A stretch of DNA of 64,000 bases from Tabrizicola piscis (GCF_003940805.1 NZ_CP034328.1:3658001-3722000); one strand, 5' to 3'. Positions 1 to 8,276 are shown, numbered from the stretch's first letter. Numbers and translations: made by a program. The notes: generated by a model from the letters alone, not told the origin.

Positions 1-1796
1 GCTTCGTTGTCGCGGAAGCCCTGGATTGGTGGTGAAGAGGGCTCGAGCGTCGCCCTGCCGTAGGCAATCTCTGGATGGTGAAGGGTGGACTTCACTGGCC
101 CGCTTGGGGCCGAGCGGTGCATCCAGACAAAGCCATGCGTCGTATTGGCCGCGACATTCTCTGCCGCTTCGACCAGTCGACCAGCGAAGAAGAACCCGTC
201 ACCGGATCGGCCATTGTCATGGCGTTCCGCCCCGGACTTTGCAGCCTCTTCACCCTTGTCGAAACCCGTTGCCCGGATCGCAATGTTACGCAGCCAGATG
301 CCCGTTTCATTCCCATCCTCGGCGGCAAATGCAGCCCCAAACACGTCAAACGCCACGTTGTCGATGAAATCCGCGTGTGAGGAGTGATGCACATACCCCC
401 ACCCAGGGGAGCCAATGACCGAGTTTCCGACCACCATCGCCGGGGCTTCCTGGTTTGCCATGCCGGTCTTGTGCAGGTGGAGTGAGTATCGGCCCTTGAT
501 GTTGCTGTCTGGCATGACCTTGTCCAGGGCGGACAGGTCGAACGCAGCGCGCGACTTGTCCGTGCGGCCAAGGTGATCGAATGCGGCATATCGGACGTCC
601 ACCGCGTCACTGTGCATGAACATGACATGCCCACGCGTCGACAAGGGCGTTTCCGCTCCGCCAAGGCTGGCAAATCGGATGGTGCGTGTGACGTTCGCCA
701 CATAGGGTGCTAGGTCGGCGCGCGGTGGATGGTGGTTGAACAGCAAGGGCTGGTCGATCGTCACCCGGTTCCCCTCCAGCGCCGTGATCGTCACGATCTC
801 ATCTTCGCTGAGGTGGTGAATGACCGCCCTTGCCGTGTTGTCCCATGCCCAGCCGCGCTTGCGCGTTCCCGTAACCACGATTGTATCCCCGACACGCCAG
901 CCTTCCGGGGCCTTCTCGAGAAGAAGCTGGGTATCGCCACGACTTGGGGAGTCCCCTGTTTTGAGGAAGGTTGTCTTGGGTGCCCCATGGATTTCGACTG
1001 ATCCATGCGAAATCACGCCACGCGACAGCAGAAGAGGATCCCACTCCAAATCGATGGCGCCGGTCCCTGCAATCAGGATGTCGACCTTTACCTGCGGCTC
1101 GATCGGCTGCTGGGCGGTGCCGATCTGCAGCCGGCCACCAGGGGCGATGACCAGCGTATCGATGACCATGCGGCTGTCACGGTCGGTGGCAAAGGTCAGG
1201 TCCCCATCAATGCGAAGCGAAAACAGGGGGTCATCGGCCACTTCGTCGTAGGTGACCGTGACGCCCTCTGGGATCAAGACCTTGGCGTCTGCGCCGGGTA
1301 TCTGGCCAGACTGCCACGTTGCGGTGGAAAACCAGCTGCCATTTTCGACTGCAACATGGGTGGCGTCTTCCAAAGGCACGAGCGCCATCAAGGCGGCATG
1401 TTCCCGGGCCATGGCGGGGTTGTCGGCATATGCGACGGGACTGTCGCCGGTTCCGGCCTTTGCCGGGGGCGCGCTTGAACCGGCCCCTTCTTTCGAAGGC
1501 TCATACGTCGTGGACACATTGTCCGGCTGTTCGGTGAACTCTGCCAGCACAAGGTCAGGCTCAGCATCGGGCCGCATGCGCACAGGGGAAAGCGAAGACC
1601 GTGAAAGCGGCATGGGGTCCACCGCGCCGCCACACAGGTCGCCGGGCTGGAAGAGGCCCAGGTCAACGCCTTCTGGCTGCATCTGCGCCAGCGCAGGGTT
1701 CGGCACCAGTTGGGTGAGGGCAAGCGCGAACGCGGGCCACCTCAAGGTGGAAATGCCTGACTTAGTTTCATCGTAAGCGCGCCCAACTTTCGCCAT
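1..1796 (-). CDS. Exported G8-domain protein, C-terminus beyond the left edge
   Basis: The frame stays open from an ATG at 1796 to position 1, so about 598 residues are visible and the stop lies outside the window. Residues 17-38 form a hydrophobic stretch ending in NPALA, a likely signal peptide. Near residue 160 it reads TWQSGQIPGADAKVLIPEG, which matches the start of a G8 domain, and Gly-anchored short beta-strand repeats continue to about residue 315 (GGRLQIGT, GVISHGSVEIHGAPKT, GWRVGDTIVVTG, GWAWDN). The rest (HLHKTG, GSPGWGYVHHSSHADFIDN, NETGIWLRNI) looks like a right-handed parallel beta-helix. G8 domains occur in secreted carbohydrate-active or adhesive proteins such as animal CEMIP/TMEM2. 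The neighbouring exopolysaccharide genes make a surface-polysaccharide role plausible, but this is inference. Family placement is fairly sure; substrate and activity are unknown. Confidence 0.85.
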   Translation of the reverse strand, partial: MAKVGRAYDETKSGISTLRWPAFALALTQLVPNPALAQMQPEGVDLGLFQPGDLCGGAVDPMPLSRSSLSPVRMRPDAEPDLVLAEFTEQPDNVSTTYEPSKEGAGSSAPPAKAGTGDSPVAYADNPAMAREHAALMALVPLEDATHVAVENGSWFSTATWQSGQIPGADAKVLIPEGVTVTYDEVADDPLFSLRIDGDLTFATDRDSRMVIDTLVIAPGGRLQIGTAQQPIEPQVKVDILIAGTGAIDLEWDPLLLSRGVISHGSVEIHGAPKTTFLKTGDSPSRGDTQLLLEKAPEGWRVGDTIVVTGTRKRGWAWDNTARAVIHHLSEDEIVTITALEGNRVTIDQPLLFNHHPPRADLAPYVANVTRTIRFASLGGAETPLSTRGHVMFMHSDAVDVRYAAFDHLGRTDKSRAAFDLSALDKVMPDSNIKGRYSLHLHKTGMANQEAPAMVVGNSVIGSPGWGYVHHSSHADFIDNVAFDVFGAAFAAEDGNETGIWLRNIAIRATGFDKGEEAAKSGAERHDNGRSGDGFFFAGRLVEAAENVAANTTHGFVWMHRSAPSGPVKSTLHHPEIAYGRATLEPSSPPIQGFRDNE

Positions 1797-1844
1797 AAGC
1801 GAGTCGGAGCATCGAGTAATCAATCCAAGAAGGATGTGGAAAAG

Positions 1845-2072
1845 ATGCTTGCGGCGATTGTAGTCCTCTCCATCCTTTCCGGCTTTGTCGGGGTTGGTGC
1901 CACGCAGATGCTGGACATGCCGCTCTGGGCTGGGGTTCTTGCCTATCCCGTCGCTGGTTGTGTCGGCCTTATTGCCACAGCCGCAGTGTTGGCCCGCAGC
2001 ACGCAGACTGTCTCTCGTGCCGCGATGGAACCTGTCCCGGCAGCGATTTTGTGCACGCCTCAGCAACAATAA
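1845..2072 (+). CDS. Small two-helix membrane protein (paralog A)
   Basis: About 75 residues. The ATG at 1845 is chosen because AGAAGGA ends about 10 nt upstream; the GTG at 1836 sits almost on top of that site. It has two hydrophobic segments (residues 2-18 and about 28-49) joined by MPLWAGVLAYPVAGC, then a short polar tail. The same pattern (PLW, then AYP, then a small-residue helix) recurs in the gene starting at 2263, so the two are probably paralogs. It diverges from the G8 gene and precedes the exopolysaccharide genes. I do not recognise a named family. Confidence 0.6.
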   Translation: MLAAIVVLSILSGFVGVGATQMLDMPLWAGVLAYPVAGCVGLIATAAVLARSTQTVSRAAMEPVPAAILCTPQQQ

Positions 2073-2262
2073 GGTCATCCCCAGACCATTGTTCGGCAAG
2101 TTTTCGCTAACACTTGCGCGATAGGGTAAGCCGAGTTCCGCCTGACAGCAAAAACGGTTCGACGTTGCACCTTGATTGGTTGAATGATCAACTTTTAGAT
2201 GATTACGGTGCAGAACGTGCCTGCTTTCCGGAATCCAGACCGTTCCGCTTGGGGAAGATGAG

Positions 2263-2538
2263 ATGATCCTTGGGCTGCTTATTGCTGCGATTGTCTTAGG
2301 CGCCGCTGCATCTGTGGTGCTCTTCGCCATGTCTTCACCTTTGTGGGTCGTTCTGATTGCCTATCCGCTCACCGGCACTTGCGTGATGTTGTTTGGAATG
2401 GTGGCAATCAGTCTGTGCAATCGTACAAAGTCGGCTGCCGTGCTAGCGCAGCCTCACTTCCCGGTGCAGCGGAACACGACACCGACTGTTGCAACAAGCA
2501 CTTTGACGTCGGTCACGAACGACAACTCGCGATCATAG
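2263..2538 (+). CDS. Small two-helix membrane protein (paralog B)
   Basis: It has 91 residues and a good ribosome site (GGGGAAG, about 6 nt before ATG). The helices lie at residues 2-22 and 28-50 with PLWVVLIAYPLTGTC between them, parallel to PLWAGVLAYPVAGC in paralog A. The C-terminal 28 residues are polar, Thr/Ser/Asn-rich and encoded antisense to the end of the sugar transferase gene (85-base convergent overlap). That tail may be non-conserved readthrough after a lost stop. Function unknown; a role with the polysaccharide genes is only positional inference. Confidence 0.55.
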   Translation: MILGLLIAAIVLGAAASVVLFAMSSPLWVVLIAYPLTGTCVMLFGMVAISLCNRTKSAAVLAQPHFPVQRNTTPTVATSTLTSVTNDNSRS

Positions 2539-3146
2539 GCTGCATCAAACTCGGCACGCTGGGCAAAGGTCGATGCGTTCCGGTCAGAAATCTGCCACAG
2601 GCCCGTCACGCCGGGGCGCAGCAGGAAATAGGCGTGGCCAGGATATAGCGGCTTTTGTTCCGGCATCATCGGCCGGGGGCCAACCAGGCTCATGTCGCCA
2701 ACAAGGACGTTCCAAAGCTGCGGCAGCTCGTCCAGCGAAGATTTGCGCAGCATCCTCCCCAGCGGGGTGATCCGGGGGTCACACTCAAGCTTCTGGAAGG
2801 TGTCCCACTCTTGCTTCGCCTTTTCGTCGCTTTCCAGATGATCCTTCAACCGCTTGTCGGCATTCGGAACCATGCTGCGAAGCTTCCACATCGTGAAGGT
2901 CAACCCGCCCCGTCCGACGCGTTCTTGCCGGTAAAACGGTGAATGGCCCTGCGCGGCAATCAGGGCTGCCAAGCAAAGCACGGTTGGCAGGACGATCGGC
3001 AGCGCGATGAGAACCAGCAACACATCCATGCAGCGCTTGAAAAACCGACGATAGAAGTGGTCACGATACGAAACGTCCCAACGCTCTTTGTCAGCTGTGA
3101 TCGGCTGAACCAAATCATGAGAGCCAAAATCAGGGCGAATTACCAT
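2454..3146 (-). CDS. Initiating sugar transferase (ExoY/WcaJ type)
   Basis: At 230 residues this is the size of the short ExoY-like members of the bacterial sugar transferase family. These enzymes transfer a hexose-1-phosphate to undecaprenyl phosphate to start exopolysaccharide repeat units at the inner membrane. An N-terminal membrane segment (about residues 36-62, DVLLVLIALPIVLP) precedes the catalytic block: FYRQERVGRGG, TMWKLRSM, a basic/acidic linker, LRKSSLDELPQLWNVLVGD, MSLVGPRP, and RPGVTGLWQISDRN. All family hallmarks are present. Its 3' end overlaps the small membrane gene on the other strand. The upstream 540 bases carry several inverted repeats and are its likely control region. 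Confidence 0.92.
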   Translation of the reverse strand: MVIRPDFGSHDLVQPITADKERWDVSYRDHFYRRFFKRCMDVLLVLIALPIVLPTVLCLAALIAAQGHSPFYRQERVGRGGLTFTMWKLRSMVPNADKRLKDHLESDEKAKQEWDTFQKLECDPRITPLGRMLRKSSLDELPQLWNVLVGDMSLVGPRPMMPEQKPLYPGHAYFLLRPGVTGLWQISDRNASTFAQRAEFDAAYDRELSFVTDVKVLVATVGVVFRCTGK

Positions 3147-3689
3147 CTACTAGACCTCCACAGAGATGTATCGGACATGCCAAAAGAGGCCGCAGCCCGA
3201 CGAAAAATCATGCTCAAACACGCGTCGACAGCCATCCCCCAGCGTCGATCAGCATGGCAGGACCTTACCACCAGAAAAAAAACGCTCGCAATCGCCCCAG
3301 GAATCCGCAGGATCGTAAAAATGGTTATTTGTCATTGGCTTACACGCTATGGTTGATCGTTGTGGACCAGTTTGGCCACTGTGCAGCGTCAAGATCTGAC
3401 CGGCCAAGTGGCAGACAAAAAATGGCAAAATCGCCATAAATGCCCATTTCCCGCCAGAATTCTAACCTCTAGAACCCGGTCCGCTGCCCATGCACGAGCC
3501 TGCGCGTGCGATTGGAAGCGTGATGCCATGACATTTCCGTGTCGCCATTGTCGGGCTGCAGGAAACTGTGAATTCTTCGTTAATGCCTCGCAAGCTAGTT
3601 AAATGGGCAAAATCTTGTCCTCTGAGGGCTGGATTCACGGATATGTGGGGCAAAAGTGATTCGATCAGCGCCCCTACAACGCCACGAAG
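3147..3689. promoter_or_regulatory. 543-base intergenic region with inverted repeats
   Basis: No convincing gene lies here. The DNA is more AT-rich than its surroundings, with A-tracts at 3282-3290 and 3417-3422. ATGGC at 3422-3426 and GCCAT at 3433-3437 form a perfect inverted repeat with a 6-base spacer. TGCCCATTT at 3441-3449 is the exact reverse complement of AAATGGGCA at 3601-3609. In alphaproteobacteria, exopolysaccharide promoters are often bound by zinc-finger MucR/Ros proteins at AT-rich sites, so this is a candidate control region for the sugar transferase. Binding is inference. Confidence 0.4.
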
Positions 3690-4277
3690 TCAGGGCCGAT
3701 CAGGGCGCTGCTGCCGACCCGCGCGGATGCTCGCCAGCCAGATGAGGAGCGGTCCAGGAAGCTCGAGCACCCAATTCAGACGCAGGCCCAAGACCCGCGT
3801 ATCGATCAGGATGTCGACATGGTGAAAGCTGGCGGCTCGGATCGCGACAAACGTGCAGACAAGGCCAAGGCCAAGAATGGGAAGACCGGTTCGGGCAAAG
3901 GTGCCACGCATGAGCAACCCACCGGCAAGGAAGCCCAAGGCCCCTGCCGCGGCAACGGCAAGGATGAATACGCGCTGCATCATCCTGCGGTTTTCATACC
4001 AGCCTTGATCCACTGCAACGCAGCGCGCGACCGATGTCAGCAAGGATTGCAGATCAAGCTGCTTGTTCGCGGCAAGCAACACCAGCGCGACGGCGCAAAA
4101 CCACCAGAACAGTTGTTCGCGCCTACGCGTCCGTGCCGGAAAGGGCCCGTAACGGGCGGTCACTGCGCAGCTGAATGCCGCGACCAGATAGACGGCTACG
4201 GTCAGCCAGCCCATGACATGGTTGTCACCGATCCCCGGGCTCCACGGGCTGAAGGCACAAGGGAACATGCTGCTCAC
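3690..4277 (-). CDS. Membrane protein downstream of manC
   Basis: It has 195 residues with about four to five hydrophobic segments (roughly 22-40, 57-71, 102-121, 127-145, 169-183) separated by Arg-rich loops (ARTRRREQ, RIRAGRQQRPDRP-like end). It starts 15 bases after the manC stop on the same strand, so it is probably co-transcribed and may act in polysaccharide synthesis or export. The real start may be the internal Met at residue 22 (MGWLTVAVYLVAAF), which begins the first helix. No family recognised. Confidence 0.65.
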   Translation of the reverse strand: MSSMFPCAFSPWSPGIGDNHVMGWLTVAVYLVAAFSCAVTARYGPFPARTRRREQLFWWFCAVALVLLAANKQLDLQSLLTSVARCVAVDQGWYENRRMMQRVFILAVAAAGALGFLAGGLLMRGTFARTGLPILGLGLVCTFVAIRAASFHHVDILIDTRVLGLRLNWVLELPGPLLIWLASIRAGRQQRPDRP

Positions 4278-4292
4278 TGCGGGCCTTTCTGG

Positions 4293-5732
4293 TCAGCCCT
4301 TCGCGCCTTCGGCTCGCGCATAGACATCTTCGTAGCGGATGATGTCGTCCTCGCCCAGATATGACCCGGTCTGAATCTCGATCAGCACCACGGGAACCTT
4401 GCCCGGATTGGCAAGCCTGTGCACAGCGCCCAAGGGCACATAGATCGACTGGTTTTCGGTCAGCAGTTGCACACTGTCGCCGACCGTGACCTGTGCCGTA
4501 CCAGAAACGACGACCCAGTGTTCGGCCCGATGGACATGGCTTTGCAGACTGAGCGCGGCACCGGGGCGCACGACGATCCGCTTGACCTGAAACCTGTCGG
4601 CAAGGATCAACGTCTCGAACCAGCCCCAAGGACGATGGTCGCGCGGAAACACTTCGGCCTGACGGACGGCGTTCGACTTCATGCTGGCGACGGCATCCTT
4701 GACCTCTTGCGCACGGGACCGGTCGGCAACCAGAACCGCATCAGCCATGGCGACAACGACAAGGTCCGTCAGCCCGATGCCAACCAGATGGACTCCCTCG
4801 GCGTCGGACCGCAGCAGGCTGCCGACACAGTCGATCTGGGTCACAGCACCATGCGTGATGGTCGAGCTGTCTTCCTCGGCGGTCTCACGCCAGACGGCGT
4901 TCCAGTCCCCCAGATCCGACCAAGCGGCATCGTAGGGCACAACTTCAAGATTCTTCGCATGTTCCATGACGGCGTAATCGATTGAAACACTGCGGGCCTC
5001 GGCCCACGCATCCGGTGCAAGACGCAAGAAGCCAAGATCAACCCGCGCCGCCCTGACGGCCTCGGACACCGGGGCCATCAGATCTGCCGCGTGGGTTTCA
5101 AAGGCATCGAGCAGGGTCGCGGCTGACGCGAGAAAGATCCCGGAGTTCCAAAGATACCTGCCCTCGGCCAGCATCTCGGCCGCTCGGTCCGCCTTTGGCT
5201 TCTCGACAAACCGGACAAGCGGTTGCGGCAAGCCGTCCTGCGGGTCTGTCGTCAGTTCCAGCCAGCCATAACCGGTCTCAGGCCGATCCGGGCGGATCCC
5301 GAACGTCACGATCTTGCCAGCCTGCGCCCGTGGCACGCCCCTTGCCACGGCATCACGGAACGCTGCGGCATCGGGAATGGCGTGGTCGGTCGGCATGACG
5401 AGAACCAGCGCTTCTGGGTCACTTGCAGCAAGGGTCAGGACCGCCGCCAGAACCGCCGGGCCAGTGTTGCGGGCATCAGGTTCGATCAGGACAGCAGCCG
5501 GATCAATGAAGACTTCGCCAAGCTGCTCGGCAACGATAAAGCGGAACTCGGCGTTGGTCACAATCACGGGCGGGGCGGCATCGACAAAGGTCGCCATGCG
5601 GATGGCTGCGGCCTGAAACAGGGTATTTGCACCGCTGAACGGCACGAACTGCTTTGGAAACCCCCGGCGCGATAGCGGCCAAAGCCGGGTGCCGGAGCCA
5701 CCGCACAGCAGAACGGGGTAAAGTTTTGCCAT
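4293..5732 (-). CDS. manC: Bifunctional mannose-1-phosphate guanylyltransferase / mannose-6-phosphate isomerase
   Basis: At 479 residues this has the full length of the ManC/AlgA/XanB type II enzymes. They convert fructose-6-phosphate to mannose-6-phosphate and mannose-1-phosphate to GDP-mannose in the cytosol. The N-terminal nucleotidyltransferase shows the GTP-binding signature GGSGTRLWPLSR followed by FPKQF (residues 11-29) and FVEKP. The C-terminal cupin (about 345-479) has the metal-binding isomerase motif QSHVHRAEHWVVVSG. GDP-mannose would feed the exopolysaccharide made by the neighbouring sugar transferase. ManC, xanB and algA are interchangeable names here. Confidence 0.95.
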   Translation of the reverse strand: MAKLYPVLLCGGSGTRLWPLSRRGFPKQFVPFSGANTLFQAAAIRMATFVDAAPPVIVTNAEFRFIVAEQLGEVFIDPAAVLIEPDARNTGPAVLAAVLTLAASDPEALVLVMPTDHAIPDAAAFRDAVARGVPRAQAGKIVTFGIRPDRPETGYGWLELTTDPQDGLPQPLVRFVEKPKADRAAEMLAEGRYLWNSGIFLASAATLLDAFETHAADLMAPVSEAVRAARVDLGFLRLAPDAWAEARSVSIDYAVMEHAKNLEVVPYDAAWSDLGDWNAVWRETAEEDSSTITHGAVTQIDCVGSLLRSDAEGVHLVGIGLTDLVVVAMADAVLVADRSRAQEVKDAVASMKSNAVRQAEVFPRDHRPWGWFETLILADRFQVKRIVVRPGAALSLQSHVHRAEHWVVVSGTAQVTVGDSVQLLTENQSIYVPLGAVHRLANPGKVPVVLIEIQTGSYLGEDDIIRYEDVYARAEGAKG

Positions 5733-5967
5733 AGGCTTCTAGTTCTCCGCGGATCGACGGGCACGCCATACGGTGCGTCTGGCGCTAGTCTTGCGGGAAG
5801 ACTTCGACAATGCAAGCAGCGCCCGCTTCAGCCACCGCCACGAATTTTCCGAAGTGAAACAGTTGCGTGGCGGAAGCGGCATTTGAAAGCATGCCATGCA
5901 AGGTTTCGCCTTGCGCGTGTATGTGCTGGCCTAATTGTCGCTGCGAATGCGTGGCCGTTAGTCCACG

Positions 5968-6657
5968 TTACCGCAAGCTTGCAACCGCCGATGTCAGGTC
6001 GAACCGTTCCTTCCGCAGTCGGCTGAGCAAATCCGCCGTGATCCGCAAGGTCTTTTCGTTGTCGTCATGCAGCAGAAGGATGTCCCGTCTGCGAACCGCC
6101 TTCGTCACGAAGTCTGAAATCTCGGCCGCCGACAGGTGCCGCCGTCGTCCCCATTCGCCGCCTTCGACCGACCAAAGCATCATGCGATGTCCGGTGGCTT
6201 TGGCAGCCCCCCAGGTCTTGGTATTCAATTCGCCACGCGGCGGACGGAAGTGATGTGTCGTTTGCCCGGCAGCACCCTGCAATACCGCCGAGCAGCGTTC
6301 GATGTCTTCGGCCACTTGCGCCCGGCTGTAGCGTCCGCCCGCGCAGGTGTCGAGGTGCGTGTAGGTGTGGTTCGCGATCACATGTCCACGGTCATGACAG
6401 GCCCGCACCAGATCGGGGTGGCGCTCGGCGCGCGCTCCGATCATGAAGAATACCGCACGCGCGTCGAATTCATCCAGCAGGTCAAGGATCCGCGGCGTGT
6501 AGTCGGGATGAGGTCCGTCATCGAAGGTCAGAAGCAGGTCCCCGGGCATCTTGGCGGGCATGTGAAAATCGGCAATGCGGTTGTCGATGGCAGCGCGAAA
6601 TGCACGCTTGCCAGCACGGCCGAGCTTTACAGTGACATCGGTCAAAAGCGTCTTCAT
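5968..6657 (-). CDS. Polysaccharide deacetylase (NodB-homology, CE4)
   Basis: It has 229 residues from the ATG at 6657. Longer in-frame starts reach 6909, but the extra N-terminus is Arg-rich and unlike the family. CE4 motifs appear in order: LLTFDDGPHPDY (catalytic Asp and metal Asp), ANHTYTHLDTC (metal His pair), FRPPRGELN, and DILLLHDDNE (catalytic His). These enzymes remove acetyl groups from N-acetyl sugars. There is no obvious signal peptide from this start, so it may be cytoplasmic or exported with unusual topology. Context suggests exopolysaccharide modification. It is transcribed away from a promoter region containing a tandem 16-base repeat. Confidence 0.88.
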   Translation of the reverse strand: MKTLLTDVTVKLGRAGKRAFRAAIDNRIADFHMPAKMPGDLLLTFDDGPHPDYTPRILDLLDEFDARAVFFMIGARAERHPDLVRACHDRGHVIANHTYTHLDTCAGGRYSRAQVAEDIERCSAVLQGAAGQTTHHFRPPRGELNTKTWGAAKATGHRMMLWSVEGGEWGRRRHLSAAEISDFVTKAVRRRDILLLHDDNEKTLRITADLLSRLRKERFDLTSAVASLR

Positions 6658-6741
6658 CGGCACCCAAAGCAGAGCCAAACAAAATCTAAAATTCTGTAAC
6701 CAACCGTCGCCCGGCCAGTGGTCGGCTAGAGTGCCGTCATT

Positions 6742-6773
6742 TTTCTTAACGATCAAGTTTCTTAACGAACAAG
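6742..6773. repeat. Tandem 16-bp direct repeat upstream of the deacetylase gene
   Basis: TTTCTTAACGATCAAG (6742-6757) is followed immediately by TTTCTTAACGAACAAG (6758-6773), 15 of 16 bases identical. It lies about 85 bases upstream of the deacetylase start within a 392-base gene-free stretch (6658-7049). Adjacent copies with a 16-base period could be a double protein-binding site. I see no other convincing element in the deacetylase-proximal part of this gap. Confidence 0.55.
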
Positions 6774-6983
6774 CCAATCGCGCATCCGGACACGTTCGGA
6801 ACCAGTTGCGGCGGCCAGCCCCCGTCATTGACTGGCTGCGCCACGACATAGACCGTATCGCTTTGTTATGGTGCCTCTTTCTGCCGTCTGGTCGGCCCAT
6901 GACGGTCAACCATCAGCCTGCGCTGGAAGAATTCGTTGGCGCTTGCGATCGGTCCGGTTTGTCCGCGAGATCCCACGTTAGAT

Positions 6984-7017
6984 CAAATGGACTTGATTTT
7001 CGGGTCATTTGGACTTA
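6984..7017 (+). promoter_or_regulatory. Candidate operator of the Xre-RES operon (two direct repeats)
   Basis: TCAAATGGACTT (6984-6995) and TCATTTGGACTT (7006-7017) agree at 10 of 12 bases and are 22 bases apart, about two helical turns. They end 32 bases before the antitoxin start, where an autoregulating Xre-type antitoxin would be expected to bind. Inference from position and repetition. Confidence 0.4.
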
Positions 7018-7049
7018 TCTTTTGCCGAGACACTGCAAGGGAACGCCCC

Positions 7050-7439
7050 ATGGAACCCCTCGTCCTTGACCGCGTGACGCCGGACCGGCAGGCGGTCGCC
7101 CTCAAGGCCTTTGCGCGCATCGCTGACGCGTGGTCGCTGACAACCCATCAGGCTGCAGCTTTGGCCGACATGTCCGACTCGACCTGGAAGCGTGCGAAAA
7201 AGCTTGGGTATGCTGGCGATCTGACGCGCGACCAGCAACTGCGCCTCAGCGCACTTGTCGGGCTCTACAAGTCGCTGGAACTCTATTTCAGTACCCCCCT
7301 TGCGCGTGACTGGGTCAGGCTGGCCAATGCCGGACCGGAATTTGACGGCGCGCGGCCCATCGACGCGATGATCGCGGGTGGGTTGCCCAAGATCCTGCGC
7401 GTGCGGGCCTATGTTGATGCGCTCCGGGGCGGCGTGTGA
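7050..7439 (+). CDS. Xre/MbcA/ParS-type antitoxin (DUF2384)
   Basis: It has 129 residues from the ATG at 7050, with AAGG about 8 nt upstream. In-frame codons reach back to 6936 but that part looks like promoter. The N-terminal helical DNA-binding part has LTTHQAAALADMSDSTWKRA. The C-terminal toxin-binding domain (about residues 75-127) reads ARDWVRLANAGPEFDGARPI then AMIAGG, typical of MbcA/ParS. The stop overlaps the start of the RES toxin gene (GTGA), so the two are translationally coupled. It should neutralise the toxin and repress the operon. Confidence 0.88.
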   Translation: MEPLVLDRVTPDRQAVALKAFARIADAWSLTTHQAAALADMSDSTWKRAKKLGYAGDLTRDQQLRLSALVGLYKSLELYFSTPLARDWVRLANAGPEFDGARPIDAMIAGGLPKILRVRAYVDALRGGV

Positions 7440-8125
7440 AGATCGCCCCGATCAATGACAGGGCCCTTGTCAGGCTGATCCCCGAAACGCGCCACAAGCC
7501 ACCGGTACTGCGCGGACTGGTCGACACCGACGAGGAGGCCGCAGTCCTTGCCGAAATCGAGGGCGAGACGAGCGCCCGCCTGATTGCCGAACGCGAGGGC
7601 AGCCCTGCGCTTGACCGCCGGGAACTGGCCTTTGCCCGCCGCGCACGCGACCTGCAGCTTTACGGACAAACCCACATCAACGCCGCTTTTGCCTACACGC
7701 GAGCGACTGGCAACCGCTTCAACGCCGGCGACCGGGGTGCGTGGTACTGCGCGTGGCACGTCCTGACCAGCGCGGCTGAGGTTGGGTTTCACCGGACGCG
7801 AGAGCTTGGGTATATCGGACGGTTTGAGGATGAGGCGCGCTACGTCGAACTGCTCGCCGACTTCATCGGCGATTTTCCCGATCTGCACGGTCTTGCGCAT
7901 CCCGCCCTCAACCCGGATCCGGACATTGGCTACCCGGCCGGGCAAGCTTTGGCAGCCAATCTGCGGGGCCAGGGGCATCGCGGCCTGATCTACCCATCGG
8001 TGCGCCACCCTGAAGGCCGCTGCTTTGTTGCCTTCGATCCCGGCATCATTCAAAATGTCCGTCCCGGTGCAAGCTGGACCCTGGTCTGGCGCGGCACGCC
8101 GGACTTCGCGGTTGAGGGCGCTTAG
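7436..8125 (+). CDS. RES-domain toxin, NAD+ phosphorylase family
   Basis: It has 229 residues and starts with GTG inside the end of the antitoxin gene. The RES core shows GNRFNAGDRGAWYCAWHVLT, then AEVGFHR with the conserved Glu, and GLIYPSVR with the conserved Ser. Characterised RES toxins (for example MbcT) deplete NAD+. The N-terminal 90 residues are longer than in small RES toxins and rich in Glu/Arg. Pair order and coupling match known Xre-RES modules. The RES call is secure; the exact enzymatic activity is inferred from the family. Confidence 0.87.
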   Translation: MKIAPINDRALVRLIPETRHKPPVLRGLVDTDEEAAVLAEIEGETSARLIAEREGSPALDRRELAFARRARDLQLYGQTHINAAFAYTRATGNRFNAGDRGAWYCAWHVLTSAAEVGFHRTRELGYIGRFEDEARYVELLADFIGDFPDLHGLAHPALNPDPDIGYPAGQALAANLRGQGHRGLIYPSVRHPEGRCFVAFDPGIIQNVRPGASWTLVWRGTPDFAVEGA

Positions 8126-8201
8126 CGGCAGGGTGCATGTACGGCCGGGCCGCGGTCACGCTGAGATGTTCATCAGGTTCATGACGCCAGTCAGGCGTTG
8201 C

Positions 8202-8231
8202 GTCGGCCTCCCTCACGGAGGGAGCGCCGAC
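8202..8231. terminator. Hairpin between convergent genes
   Basis: GTCGGC (8202-8207) pairs with GCCGAC (8226-8231), and inside it CCCTC (8210-8214) pairs with GAGGG (8218-8222) around an ACG loop. No clear U-tract follows on either side, so it is a weak, possibly bidirectional terminator between the RES gene and the Atu4866-like gene. Confidence 0.45.
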
Positions 8232-8276
8232 CAGTGCCAACTTGAGCTTAAGGAAAGTTTGCCGGCGCGCCTTAGG

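Noticed and set aside
92..703. A 203-codon minus-strand frame at the left end
   Set aside because: It is a different frame from the G8 gene, which has family motifs; this translation is Arg/Ser/Thr-rich and meaningless.
3578..3603. Two TTAA sequences suggestive of a CtrA box
   Set aside because: The spacing is 15 bases, not the 7 required for TTAA-N7-TTAA.
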